From: Bernardetia sp. MNP-M8 | GTDB taxonomy: Bacteria > Bacteroidota > Bacteroidia > Cytophagales > Bernardetiaceae | Length of the DNA: 64,000 bases | Assembly: GCF_037126285.1 (NCBI RefSeq) | Contig: NZ_CP147012.1 | Span: 2,130,001 to 2,194,000, forward strand | Direction of reading: 5' to 3' | Shown here: positions 46,601 through 55,229 of the stretch, in pieces | Layout of the letters: each line of letters opens with the position of its first letter | Numbering within the stretch: position 1 is the stretch's first letter | The notes under the pieces: generated by a model | Database searches by the model: none | What the model was told of the DNA's origin: nothing | What the model saw: the letters and a program-made list of their open reading frames with translations, nothing else | Program-made: the position numbers and the translations under genes

Positions 46601-49048
46601 TACGATTTTGAAGTAGAAGAAGAACATAATTATTTGACTTCTTCGTTTTTGGTTCATAATTCGGCAGCAGGATCTGTAGTTGCATATTGTATCGGAATTA
46701 CCAACATTGACCCTATTCTTTACAATCTACTTTTTGAACGTTTCTTGAATCCTGAACGTGTATCTATGCCAGATATTGACGTGGATTTTGACGATGTAGG
46801 AAGGCAATCTGTAATCGATTATGTAGTAAAAAAATATGGTCGTAATCAAGTAGCACAAATTGTAACGTACGGAACAATGGCAGCCAAAATGTCTATTAAA
46901 GATGTTGCTCGTGTGATGGAATTGCCTTTAGATGAATCAAATAGAATTGCCAAACTTGTTCCTGAAAAACCTGGGACAACACTAGACAAAGCCTTTGACG
47001 AAGTAGAAGAATTACGACAAATCTTTAGAGCAAAAGACTTGCAAGGAAAAGTTTTGCAAAATGCTAAAGTTTTGGAAGGTTCTGTTCGTAATACAGGAAC
47101 GCACGCAGCAGGTGTAATCATTGCGCCTGATGATATTACCGAATATATTCCAGTCTGTACAGCCAAAGATGCTGACCTTTTTATTACTCAATTTGATGGA
47201 AAAGTAGTTGAAGATGCAGGAATGCTAAAAATGGACTTTTTGGGTCTGAAAACTTTAACTATTATAAAAGATGCCATTGATTTAATTGAAAAAAATCATG
47301 GAATTAGAATTGACCCAGACGAAATTCCAATTGATGATGTAAAGGCGTATGAACTCTACCAACGAGGCGATACCGTCGGAACATTTCAGTTTGAGTCGGA
47401 TGGAATGCGTAAATATTTGAAGGAATTAAAACCTACAAATATTGAAGATTTGATTGCCATGAATGCCTTGTATCGTCCAGGGCCAATGGATTTTATTCCG
47501 TCTTATATTGACCGAAAACATGGAAGAGAAACTGTCGAATATCCTCATGAACTCTTAAAACCTATTCTTGAGCCTACTTTTGGAATTATGATTTACCAAG
47601 AGCAGATTATGCAAGCAGCCCAAATCATGGGAGGTTACTCGCTCGGTGGTGCAGATATTTTGCGTCGTGCGATGGGTAAGAAAAAAGCTGAAGAAATGGC
47701 AAAACAAAAGTCCATTTTTGTAGAAGGAGCAAAGAAAACACACGGAATTGATAAGAAAAAAGCCGAAGAAGTTTTTGAGGTAATGGAAAAATTTGCTGCC
47801 TACGGTTTCAACCGTTCTCACTCGGCAGCTTATTCGGTTGTTGCTTTCCAAACGGGTTATTTGAAGGCGCATTATCCAGCCGAATATATGGCAGCCGTTA
47901 TGACCAACAATATGAGTAGCATTGATAAAATTACGTTTTTTATTGATGAAGCGCAGCGTATTGGTGTGCCTGTTTTAGGACCTGATGTCAATGAGAGTAT
48001 TGAGCGTTTTGGTGTGAATGATAAAGGACAAATTCGTTTTGGACTTGCAGCCATAAAAGGAGCAGGAGAAACAGCCGTTTCGCATATCATCACAGAACGA
48101 GAAGAGAAAGGAAAATACGAAGATATTTTCAATTTTGTAGAGCGAATGGATTTGTCAGTTATCAATAAAAGAACTTTTGAAGCCTTAACTTTTGCAGGTG
48201 GATTGGACTGTTTTGAAGAGGTGCATAGAGCGCAAATTTTTGCACCCACTGACACAGGAAAGACCAATTTAGAATTACTTTTAGCGTACTCAAAGGCACA
48301 GAAAGAAGAAGCAGCCTCAGCACAAGTTTCTATGTTTGGAGGAGCAGATGGAAAAGTAGAAGTTATGCGTCCACGCCTTGCCGAAATAGAACCATGGACA
48401 GAAATAGACAAGCTCAATAAGGAAAAAGAAGTGGTCGGTTTTTTCATTTCTGGACACCCACTAGACCAGTACAAAATTGAGATGAAAACAAACTGTTCTT
48501 CCACACTTTTAAATCTTGCTAATGCACGAAAAGGCACAGAAGTAAAAGTAGGAGGAATGATAATCGAAGTAGCACACAGAAAGACAGCCTCTGGAAGAGA
48601 TTTTGGTTTATTTACGTTAGAAGATTATTCTGGAAGTTATAAGTTTGCACTCTTTGGAAAGGAATATGACCATTTTAAAGGCTTTTTGATAATGGGAGAA
48701 TTTCTTTTGATTACTGGAAGAATGGAAGAGCGATATAATAATCCTGACCAAGTAGAACTCAAAATAAAAAATATTTCGCTGCTTAGTGATGTCAAACAAA
48801 AGCCGATTTCAAGTATCAATATTGCCATTAATTTACTGAATCTCAACGAAACATTGATAATGGATTTAGAGAATTTATTTAATGACTGTCAAGGTGGAGA
48901 TTGTAAAATAAAAATGGAATTTTTCCACCAAGCACCACAATCAGGACGTACTTTTATAAAAACCGTTTCGCATCATTTACAAATAAATCCGACTAGCGAT
49001 TTGGTTAGGGATATTGAGCAGTTGGGAGTGGTTTGTCAGGTGGGGTAA
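43619..49048 (+). CDS. dnaE: DNA polymerase III alpha subunit with N-terminal DnaQ exonuclease and internal intein
   Basis: A 1809-codon gene. Residues 1-185 are a DEDD proofreading exonuclease (FDTETTGLP near 5, GHNVEFD near 99, HDAAYDVD near 166), an arrangement also seen in other Bacteroidota. A PHP domain starts near 238 (FVHLHTHSQFSIL). The polymerase core is split by a 412-residue intein (603-1014) inside the active-site loop GPGRG/SAAGS. After it come the catalytic PDIDVDFDD near 1051 and the YRPGPM and GFNRSHSAAYS motifs, then helix-hairpin-helix and an OB domain (VGGMIIEVAHRKTASGRDF). The spliced protein would be about 1397 residues. It is the chromosomal replicase. Confidence 0.96.
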   Translation: MYLVFDTETTGLPKNFNAPVTDSENWPRLVQIAWQLHDKTGNLLSAQNHIVYPDGFTIPFNAEKVHGISTKRAEENGKPLSDVLNAFADDYQKADILIGHNVEFDVAIMGAEFHRTSIERGFMEKETLCTKLTSVDFVAIQGGRGGRFKWPTLTELHTKLFGVPFADAHDAAYDVDATAKCFFGLLQNKVVPTVEDITPEMVVYQAPELDKANFGQVQKKSKASDRLKKDRKLDEILPFVHLHTHSQFSILQSTANVKKLVSKAHEMGMPAIAITDIGNMHGAFYAVGEGEKLGIKVIIGAELHLTEDRHKHKFTKDNPDRRTKQVFLAKNQAGYHNLAKMCSYGYVDGYYAGVPRIDRELIVKYKENVIATTGGIGSEIPQLILNVGELQAEEAFQWWLEEFRDDFYIQLQRHGLEEEERVNEILLSWADKYDVKYFASNDCFYLKKEDADAHDTLLCVKDGIPKSTPVGRGRGYRFGFPNHEFYFKSAEEMNQLFADLPESIETTMEIVNKTEVIKLKRDILLPKYEIPAEFPDEDAYLAHLAYEGAAKRYKEITPAIRERIDLELKIMKDMGFPGYFLIVQDFINEARRIGVAVGPGRGCLTADAKVVLHDGTTKNICDIEKGDKVITESGTIRKVKNTFVYPTNNKEELLKIKTYYGETEGITLTKDHKILTEKQLFPKNYENWAESTKKNRAKPRPIGNLEWKQAQEISEGDWVFVPKPKVEIKEIKEFDLADLSEYSALNDLRFDEETIYHDVQNTLCNTIQRTKTQERKIILDKDWYKIFGIFTGDGWIRKNERPLVGFAFHESEKENLNFVKNKFEQIGCEVSENHSKTRKLIQLAVNSKPIYLLFKKLYDEYEFSSATKYVPDFVLSASEENVASFLEGYCAADGYEGEGKFRFTTVSRKLADQVRFLCWRINIPASLGIDNRIDKREAFKNTQTAYYVTIPKDKRIGKTAAKANYIYEPIKNEKQDGFLLKIRSVETVPNQTLVYDFEVEEEHNYLTSSFLVHNSAAGSVVAYCIGITNIDPILYNLLFERFLNPERVSMPDIDVDFDDVGRQSVIDYVVKKYGRNQVAQIVTYGTMAAKMSIKDVARVMELPLDESNRIAKLVPEKPGTTLDKAFDEVEELRQIFRAKDLQGKVLQNAKVLEGSVRNTGTHAAGVIIAPDDITEYIPVCTAKDADLFITQFDGKVVEDAGMLKMDFLGLKTLTIIKDAIDLIEKNHGIRIDPDEIPIDDVKAYELYQRGDTVGTFQFESDGMRKYLKELKPTNIEDLIAMNALYRPGPMDFIPSYIDRKHGRETVEYPHELLKPILEPTFGIMIYQEQIMQAAQIMGGYSLGGADILRRAMGKKKAEEMAKQKSIFVEGAKKTHGIDKKKAEEVFEVMEKFAAYGFNRSHSAAYSVVAFQTGYLKAHYPAEYMAAVMTNNMSSIDKITFFIDEAQRIGVPVLGPDVNESIERFGVNDKGQIRFGLAAIKGAGETAVSHIITEREEKGKYEDIFNFVERMDLSVINKRTFEALTFAGGLDCFEEVHRAQIFAPTDTGKTNLELLLAYSKAQKEEAASAQVSMFGGADGKVEVMRPRLAEIEPWTEIDKLNKEKEVVGFFISGHPLDQYKIEMKTNCSSTLLNLANARKGTEVKVGGMIIEVAHRKTASGRDFGLFTLEDYSGSYKFALFGKEYDHFKGFLIMGEFLLITGRMEERYNNPDQVELKIKNISLLSDVKQKPISSINIAINLLNLNETLIMDLENLFNDCQGGDCKIKMEFFHQAPQSGRTFIKTVSHHLQINPTSDLVRDIEQLGVVCQVG
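45425..46660 (+). mobile_element. Intein with LAGLIDADG homing endonuclease in dnaE
   Basis: A 412-residue insertion. It begins with Cys603 (CLTADAKVVLHDG, block A) and has block B (GITLTKDHKILTE, with the conserved His). Two LAGLIDADG-type helices follow: KIFGIFTGDGWI near 788 and FLEGYCAADGYE near 887. The block F/G end is LVYDFEVEEEHNYL, then FLVHN, followed by Ser as the first C-extein residue. All catalytic positions for splicing (Cys1, TxxH, final His-Asn, +1 Ser) are present, so it should splice. Both endonuclease motifs retain Asp, so homing may still be active. Confidence 0.95.
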
Positions 49049-49075
49049 ATTTATCATCATAAAAAATTAAATCAA

Positions 49076-49759
49076 ATGAATACACAAGAAAAATTAGTTA
49101 AAAGAGTAGATAGTCTTATAGAATTGGCTGATAGAACATTAGCTTCTAGAATAATTACTGGTGATGGTATGTGGTCACAACATAGTGTAAACGAAGAGTT
49201 ATTCTCTCAGTTACAATCATCTTGTTTATCTTTCATAGAGAAACTTTTTGGGAAAAATCATTCCTATTATAATAAGTTCATAGAAATTAACATGCCAATT
49301 AATCCCAAATTTGTAATCGATTCTTATAAAGGTATTTTGTTGGGAGTCAAAGAAGAAATTGAGCAAGGTTGGCTAACTTCTGTAAAAGGATTAGTTTCAG
49401 CAGAAATATTTACTGATTTCCTTGAAATGGCAGAACATTTATTGAATGAAGGTTACAAAGACCCTGCTGCTGTTATGATAGGAAGTACATTAGAGGAGCA
49501 TCTTAGGCAACTCTGTGATGCAAATGAAATAGATACTTTTATCATAAGAAATGAAAAAGAAGTTCCTAAAAGAGCTAATTCAATTAATGATGATTTAGCA
49601 AAAGAAGGTGTATATAATATGCTAGACCAAAAACAAGTTACTGCTTGGTTAGATTTGAGAAATAAAGCTGCTCATGGAAAATATGATGAATACACGAAGG
49701 AGCAAGTAGAACAAATGCTTCAAGGAGTATTAAATTTTATTAGTCGAAATAGTATTTGA
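49076..49759 (+). CDS. HEPN-like protein
   Basis: A 227-residue protein, all helical. The C-terminal third reads MAEHLLNEGYKDPAAVMIGS, then LEEHLRQLCDANEID, and later WLDLRNKAAHGKYDEYT. The R-N-K-A-A-H at residues 195-200 is the Rx4H motif of HEPN nucleases and HEPN substrate-binding domains. The N-terminus (LVKRVDSLIELADRTLASRI) is unfamiliar. It lies 27 bp after dnaE and is not a known dnaE partner. It could be a ribonuclease or a defence-linked protein; function not shown. Confidence 0.8.
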   Translation: MNTQEKLVKRVDSLIELADRTLASRIITGDGMWSQHSVNEELFSQLQSSCLSFIEKLFGKNHSYYNKFIEINMPINPKFVIDSYKGILLGVKEEIEQGWLTSVKGLVSAEIFTDFLEMAEHLLNEGYKDPAAVMIGSTLEEHLRQLCDANEIDTFIIRNEKEVPKRANSINDDLAKEGVYNMLDQKQVTAWLDLRNKAAHGKYDEYTKEQVEQMLQGVLNFISRNSI

Positions 49760-49773
49760 AAGAAATAATTTTT

Positions 49774-49845
49774 ATGCAAAAAGAACAATTTATAAATGCA
49801 CTTAGAGATTTTGTAAAATCTTTGCCGTTGTTGGTATCTCACTGA
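49774..49845 (+). pseudogene. Start of a gene cut off by a palindromic repeat
   Basis: An ATG 14 bp after the HEPN gene opens MQKEQFINALRDFVKS, then the frame enters the P1 repeat (LPLLVSH) and stops at a TGA in it. The opening looks like a real helical N-terminus, so the repeat probably truncated a downstream gene. It is too short to name. Confidence 0.4.
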
Positions 49846-49850
49846 CGACA
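49822..49850. repeat. Palindromic repeat P1, copy 6
   Basis: TTGCCGTTGTTGGTA, loop TCTC, ACTGACGACA. It lies between convergent genes and ends the small ORF in front of it. Confidence 0.8.
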
Positions 49851-49861
49851 AAAAATCGTTT

Positions 49862-52249
49862 CTAATTAAAAAATAACCAATTAATCACTACTTCAACTGC
49901 ACGAGGTTGAGCAATATAGAGAGGAGTATCATAATAACCTTGTCCTGCTGCATCTAACAAAACATTATTGACCTTTAAAGTAATTTTGGCTCTACTGACT
50001 TTAAAATTGAAAAATAAATCCATTTGAGGAAAACCACCTACATTATATTTTTCTTGTAAGTGAAACTGCTGAATAAGTGGATTGTAGGCATCTGCTTTAT
50101 ATTTGCTATGATAATGAATATCTGTTCCTATTTCGGCTTCCATTGCATTATCGAATAATCTATCTTTATAGAAGAGCATAAAATTGACAAAAACTGGAGG
50201 CATTCTGACCAAATCTTCACCTAAATTTCGGTTATAACGAAAATCTAAAAGCGCATGTAGTTTTTTATATGAACCATTAATGGCTAATCCTGCCGAAATG
50301 GGTTGTGTTGCTTTTGAGTTTTGTTGAGCTACTGAGTTAGAATCATTATACACCAAATTCTGAATATTACTTGCCGAAACATAGGGACGAAGGGAAATTT
50401 TATAGGCAGAATCTACCTTACTCAGAAAAGGAAGTTTTAATGGATTAAACTCAATAGAAGCATACACTTTATCACTTGTTGTTCTTTCAAAGTTATCGTT
50501 TTGCCAGCGTAGTTGTGGCTGAAAAGAATATTGCTGAATTAAAGACGGAGAATAAACCGTTCTATTTAATCCAACAGTTAAGTTATTTCGAATCCATTCT
50601 GCTGAAACTCTATAATCTCCCACTAGCTCCGAAACAAGTTGATATTCTGCCGAAGCATCGATATAAGAAACCACAGAAATCGTATTATCTTTTATAGAAA
50701 TAGAAGGCTTAAAATTGATGTCGGTAGAGTCTTTTTTGGAAAGTGAATCCAAAACTTGACGCTCTTTTTTATAATCGTTCAATTCATTTATTTCTTTCTC
50801 TAGTTTATCATTTGCTTTTGTATTGAGAAAATAACGCAATCCACCTCCTACAAAAAGCTCTGGTTCAATATCTATCTTTTGGCTAGTCTGTATTTCTCCT
50901 TGTACAAAAGGAAAATCATAACGCACTTCATAATTTCGGAGTTTGGCAAAGGTTCGATATTGAAAATTATTTATCCGTCCTTTTATTCCTGCTTTATTTT
51001 CTAGTTGTGAAAAAGCTGTTCGATATGTAAATCCATTTGCAGCCACAACAGAAGGGAAGTCTGAAAACTGATTATAAAAAGCTACATTTGCTCCATAAGC
51101 AGTTCCATCATTACTATATCTATTTGTGTTTCTAGAATAATCTGTCAATTGAAAAATCTCAAACTGTCCTCCTTTAGTAATACTGTATTGTTGATAAATA
51201 TGAAATGTACGTCCATATTGTACGACATCACCAAAACTAGGTAAGTTATAATCTAGTTCTGAGTTATCTAATTGAACAAGTGTATCAATAACATTTTGAT
51301 TTGTAAAACCATCCAAGGAAATAGTTGATTTTACACCTCCAGTTTCTAATATATTGTGGTCGTACCAAGAAAAATGAGCCAACATTTTATAACGATGATT
51401 TTTGGAAAAGAAGCGATTTGTAAAACTAAAAGTTTGATGTTCTACTTGTTCGTCATTCCTCCTAAAGGCACGATTAATAACTTTATTTGCACTTATACGC
51501 CTATAAAAAATACTGACATTCCAATCAGGATTTACATTTCTACTTAAATCTACATCTAGCCACGACTTGCCTTGTCCTCCTTGCACTAAATAAATGTCTA
51601 CATAAGGAGCAAGTGTATTGAAATAAGGAACTTCAGAAGGTCTTCGAATATAGGGTTCGTAAGCTGTAACTCCCCAACGTGAGCCAATTTGATTGGGTTC
51701 TTGATAAAAAATAGATTGAGCAGCCGTTCCTAGATTTCCCAAATCTTGATAGGTATAATCATTCCTTTGAATAATGCCGTACCTATGAAAATTATGGACA
51801 GATGTATCTGGATGAATCTCTCTTTTCGTGTTGAGATATAAATCTTCTTCATAAAGCTTCCATACTGAGTTAGCTGCATATTCTATACTATCCGTATTTA
51901 TTTTAGGTGTTGTTTCGCCCTGTAATAATGCTGCTGTTGTGGCTGTGCTATCTGTACTAGCTGTTTTTGTAGTATCTGCTGGATTATTTATTTTCTTTTG
52001 AACAGAATCTTTTTTGGTAGAATCAGTAGGAAAAGGAGCTATCATTACTGTCGAATCACTTGTTTTTTGCATCAATGAATCTGCTAAAGGTAATTCATTA
52101 GCAGGAATAGAATCATTTTGAGCAAAAATAGTTTGAGTAAAAAAACTACTCAAAAAAACAAATAAAATGAATAGAGTCGTTCTTTGAAATGTCAAAAACG
52201 TTGAATGAAAAAATGATAAAAATGTTTTTTTCGTGTTATAATTTTCCAA
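49862..52249 (-). CDS. Putative outer-membrane porin (Porin_10 family)
   Basis: A 795-residue protein. A long N-terminus with a signal peptide (LFILFVFLSSFFTQTIFAQ) is followed by a Ser/Thr/Pro-rich linker. The Porin_10 signature region comes next: YTYQDLGNLGTAAQSIFYQ, then GVTAYEPYIRRPSEVPYFNT and YVDIYLVQGGQGKSWLDVD. Alternating strands fill the rest, and the protein ends in the aromatic WLFFN typical of outer-membrane barrels. The transported solute is unknown. The gene is downstream of the CNNM/CBS gene on the same strand, with 44 bp between. Confidence 0.88.
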   Translation of the reverse strand: MENYNTKKTFLSFFHSTFLTFQRTTLFILFVFLSSFFTQTIFAQNDSIPANELPLADSLMQKTSDSTVMIAPFPTDSTKKDSVQKKINNPADTTKTASTDSTATTAALLQGETTPKINTDSIEYAANSVWKLYEEDLYLNTKREIHPDTSVHNFHRYGIIQRNDYTYQDLGNLGTAAQSIFYQEPNQIGSRWGVTAYEPYIRRPSEVPYFNTLAPYVDIYLVQGGQGKSWLDVDLSRNVNPDWNVSIFYRRISANKVINRAFRRNDEQVEHQTFSFTNRFFSKNHRYKMLAHFSWYDHNILETGGVKSTISLDGFTNQNVIDTLVQLDNSELDYNLPSFGDVVQYGRTFHIYQQYSITKGGQFEIFQLTDYSRNTNRYSNDGTAYGANVAFYNQFSDFPSVVAANGFTYRTAFSQLENKAGIKGRINNFQYRTFAKLRNYEVRYDFPFVQGEIQTSQKIDIEPELFVGGGLRYFLNTKANDKLEKEINELNDYKKERQVLDSLSKKDSTDINFKPSISIKDNTISVVSYIDASAEYQLVSELVGDYRVSAEWIRNNLTVGLNRTVYSPSLIQQYSFQPQLRWQNDNFERTTSDKVYASIEFNPLKLPFLSKVDSAYKISLRPYVSASNIQNLVYNDSNSVAQQNSKATQPISAGLAINGSYKKLHALLDFRYNRNLGEDLVRMPPVFVNFMLFYKDRLFDNAMEAEIGTDIHYHSKYKADAYNPLIQQFHLQEKYNVGGFPQMDLFFNFKVSRAKITLKVNNVLLDAAGQGYYDTPLYIAQPRAVEVVINWLFFN

Positions 52250-52293
52250 AATATTTTCTTTAGCTGATTTTTCAAATAAAAATAAAACTCAAA

Positions 52294-53598
52294 TTAATTT
52301 ATATCTTCTTCTTCCTCTGAGTAAGGAGTTTCATAAAAACGAATTGCTATAATTTCGATGCGTGCGCCCTGCATTTCTTTGACAAGAATTGTAAAGTTTT
52401 CATCTTTAATTTGTGTTCCTGCTTCTGGCATTGTTCCTAGTTTTTCTAAAATATATCCTCCTAGTGTATCATACTCTCCTTCTGGAATATTCCAGTTATG
52501 TTTTTCATTGAGTTCTTGAATATCATAACGAGCATGAAGCAAAAAGTTTTTCTCATCAATTTTTTCAAAAAACAAACCTTCTTCATCGTGTTCGTCTTCT
52601 ATCTCTCCCAAAATTTCTTCTACAATATCTTCAATTGTAACAATTCCTGCTGTTCCTCCAAACTCATCTGTAACAAGTGCCATACTTTTACGAGTAGCAA
52701 TAAAGCGCATCATAAGTTCGTTGGTGTGCATGGTTTCAGGAACAAAAAAGATACTGTCTGTGACACTTTTTATGGTTGTGGGATTGTCAAAAAGTCGCAA
52801 AGCGTGACTATAACCAATTACATCATCAATAGTTTCTCTATAAATAATAATTTTGGAATGTCCACTTTCTACAAAAAGTTGTTGTAGTTTTTCGATGCTT
52901 TCCTCAATAGAAATCGAAACTATATCAGTACGAGGAATCATACAATCTCTAACTTTTAGTGTTCTGAATTCTACTGCATTTTGAAACAAATCAGCATCTA
53001 CATTTGACTTTTCTCCCTGCGAACCACTCAATTTTTGAATATAATGATTGAGGTCAGAAATGCCCAAAAGTGGAAGTTCTCTATCTTCTTCTATCTTAAA
53101 AACTTTTCTAGTAAACCATTTAGCCGACTTTATAATTATCCACACAAAAGGATAAAAAACAAAATACACAGCTCTCATAAAATGGACTAATATTTCAATA
53201 ATTCGATTCGGACTGGCAAGAGCAATACTTTTTGGTAAAAATTCAGCAACTGCCAAAACTAGCATTGTTGATAAAATAGTCTGACTTCCCAAAACAGCCG
53301 TTTCGATAAGCGCATCATTATTAATAAGCCATTTTGTAAAAAGATTTTTTAGAGGTGGGTCTAAAACCTGTGCCATAAAAATTCCATACAAAACAAGTGA
53401 AATTGTATTTCCTGTAAGTGTTGTACAGATAAAGTAATCTTCTAATTTGTAAAATCTATATAAAAGTTTTGCTGTTCGTCCCCCTTCGTTTTGTTTTAAG
53501 GCAAGTTGCAAACGGTCAGCCGAAATAAAAGCAATTTCGATAGCCGAGAAAAAAGCCGAAAATAAAAGTGATATAAATATGGGGATCCAAGGGTTCAT
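52294..53598 (-). CDS. CNNM/CBS-domain membrane protein (hemolysin-like)
   Basis: A 434-residue protein. The N-terminal CNNM (DUF21) part has four membrane segments and the motif FSAIEIAFISADRLQL near 15. Two CBS domains follow (VRDCMIPRTDIVSISIEES; VTDSIFFVPETMHTNELM). A C-terminal CorC/HlyC transporter-associated domain (DTLGGYILEKLGTMPEAG) closes the protein. Relatives export Mg2+ or act in gliding (GldE-like); which applies here is not clear. It sits between the small membrane protein and the porin, all leftward. Confidence 0.93.
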   Translation of the reverse strand: MNPWIPIFISLLFSAFFSAIEIAFISADRLQLALKQNEGGRTAKLLYRFYKLEDYFICTTLTGNTISLVLYGIFMAQVLDPPLKNLFTKWLINNDALIETAVLGSQTILSTMLVLAVAEFLPKSIALASPNRIIEILVHFMRAVYFVFYPFVWIIIKSAKWFTRKVFKIEEDRELPLLGISDLNHYIQKLSGSQGEKSNVDADLFQNAVEFRTLKVRDCMIPRTDIVSISIEESIEKLQQLFVESGHSKIIIYRETIDDVIGYSHALRLFDNPTTIKSVTDSIFFVPETMHTNELMMRFIATRKSMALVTDEFGGTAGIVTIEDIVEEILGEIEDEHDEEGLFFEKIDEKNFLLHARYDIQELNEKHNWNIPEGEYDTLGGYILEKLGTMPEAGTQIKDENFTILVKEMQGARIEIIAIRFYETPYSEEEEDIN

Positions 53599-53695
53599 TT
53601 CTTTAGTTATTAGTCATAAGTTATTAGTGATAAGTCAAATTATTGATTTTACATTCATTAATTGACTCTAGTTTAATCACTAATTACTGTCTGTT

Positions 53696-53983
53696 TTAGT
53701 TTCTTTTTTTACGTTTCTTTTTGGGTGGTGTAAGGTTAGAGTTCTCTTTATCCACATATTGCTTTTTAGAGTTACTTTTATTTTCCTGTTTTTTAGTTTC
53801 TTGATTTTCAGCTTTTTCTTTTTCAGCGTTTTTTGACTTTATCCAAGTATATACCAAAAACAATAAGACAGAAAGGCTCAATATCCAATATACTTCCTGC
53901 ACTTCATAATAATAAAGTTGATGTACACCAATTGCTAAAGAAGCAACACAAAAAGCTAATAAAATATTTTCAAGTAATTTCAT
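53696..53983 (-). CDS. Small membrane protein with basic tail
   Basis: A 95-residue protein. Two short hydrophobic segments (ILLAFCVASLAIGVHQL; VYWILSLSVLLFLVYTWI) are followed by a highly charged tail ending PPKKKRKKRN. I recognise no family. It lies 75 bp after lptC and 97 bp before the CNNM gene, same strand. Confidence 0.7.
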   Translation of the reverse strand: MKLLENILLAFCVASLAIGVHQLYYYEVQEVYWILSLSVLLFLVYTWIKSKNAEKEKAENQETKKQENKSNSKKQYVDKENSNLTPPKKKRKKRN

Positions 53984-54058
53984 TGAACGGATTTATAAAA
54001 TAAAAATTTTGGCAAAGGTACTGTTAATTTTGTATTTTTTCGTATTCTAAAATGGATG

Positions 54059-54703
54059 TTATTGGGTTGGTAAGGATTGTTGAAGATTAGAATAGGAAGT
54101 GTTTTTTTGATTTTGCATATCTGTACTATCAGGTTTTTCAAATCCTTGAGTTCTTTCTTTATAAATGAAACTTCCAGTTGGTTGCCAGACTTTATATTTA
54201 CTAAATGTCTCATTCGAAGTCATTCCAATTCCATAAAGGGTCTCAGTTGGTGTTTTGACAGCAATTTCTTTTTCTGTATAAATTTCTCTTTTAAACTCGT
54301 TCCAATGGAGTTCAGGAGTATTTACTTTCTGTTCTTGCTCATAATTAACTACTTCTACATTTCCATAGGCATGGTATAATTTACTAATTCTCTCATAGCG
54401 ACCTGAGTCTGCTGTTAGTGTAGTAGTAATTTTGCCTTTGGTATCATACATACTCACTCTAAAATTGCTTGGGTAATAAAGGTCTTCATTTTGATAAATA
54501 TATTCTAAAGGAGCTTCAATTTTTATTTTGAGTAATCCTTCTTCACTATAAATACGTCGAATGTTCTCAAAAGTAGCAATAATAGTATTTTTTGCTTTTT
54601 CTTCTTCGCTCATCTCATCTTCTCCACAACTTTGGAAGATAAAAGCAAATGTTACCAAGCTCAAAATTGCAAAAAAAGGGTAGTGATATAATTTATATTT
54701 CAT
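54059..54703 (-). CDS. lptC: LptC-like LPS export protein
   Basis: 214 residues from the ATG at 54703 (MKYKLYHYP); an earlier ATG at 54748 is less likely. The N-terminal hydrophobic segment ends in a lipobox-like QSCGED. The body has LptC/OstA-like beta strands: IKIEAPLEYIYQNEDLYYP, TLTADSGRYERISKLYHAYGNVEVVN, and ETLYGIGMTSNETFSKYKVWQP. It probably bridges the inner-membrane LPS transporter to the periplasmic chain. No lptA or lptB is next to it, which is usual in this phylum. Confidence 0.88.
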   Translation of the reverse strand: MKYKLYHYPFFAILSLVTFAFIFQSCGEDEMSEEEKAKNTIIATFENIRRIYSEEGLLKIKIEAPLEYIYQNEDLYYPSNFRVSMYDTKGKITTTLTADSGRYERISKLYHAYGNVEVVNYEQEQKVNTPELHWNEFKREIYTEKEIAVKTPTETLYGIGMTSNETFSKYKVWQPTGSFIYKERTQGFEKPDSTDMQNQKNTSYSNLQQSLPTQ

Positions 54704-54826
54704 TACTAATAAATATCTATTCAATTCTATTAAAATCCTAATCCACAAAATTACTACTTTCTACAAACAGTACGCACTTTAATCATCTTAATTTTTGGCA
54801 AAATTGATTATTGTTATGTAAATGTT

Positions 54827-55108
54827 CTATAAAAAATACTGTTTTTTAAAGTCTTCACTAACTTCCAAAATTTTTCCAGTAAAAAATAACTTTCCTCCAT
54901 ATCCTCCTTCAAATTCATTTCCGACATATAAGGAATCCTTTATTTGTTCAGGAACAAGAAATTGCATAATTACTTCATACTCTTGATATTCATACATCAT
55001 ATCTTCAGTGCATGTAGTCAAAACACTAAACCAACTTGTATGTTCTTTGAACTTTATGTGTAGCCAACCTTCACTTTCTTTCCGTTTATGTTTTGCTCTT
55101 AAAAACAA
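54827..55108 (-). CDS. Small protein of unknown function
   Basis: A 93-residue protein. WLHIKFKEHTSWFSVLTTC, then VIMQFLVPEQIKDSLYVGNEFE and GKLFFTGKILEV, resembles the beta-barrel domain III of translation GTPases in pattern only, so the comparison is weak. It is leftward, in the same order as the gene 120 bp upstream. Confidence 0.6.
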   Translation of the reverse strand: MFLRAKHKRKESEGWLHIKFKEHTSWFSVLTTCTEDMMYEYQEYEVIMQFLVPEQIKDSLYVGNEFEGGYGGKLFFTGKILEVSEDFKKQYFL

Positions 55109-55167
55109 TTGCTGAAAAAACTATTTTTGCTAGAATATCCATAAAAATATATCTTTTAGATAAAAAC

Positions 55168-55210
55168 AGAAAAACATCATAAACTAAAAAAATAATCTAT
55201 GATGTTTTTA
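55168..55210 (-). terminator. Terminator of the gene at 55230-55625
   Basis: AAAAACATCATA and TATGATGTTTTT pair across a loop. On the minus strand the T run follows the hairpin, 20 bp past the stop. Confidence 0.8.
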
Positions 55211-55229
55211 TATGTATTAGATACAAGAA

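Noticed and set aside
47872-48537. A 221-codon minus-strand ORF inside dnaE
   Set aside because: Antisense shadow of the conserved polymerase C-terminal region.
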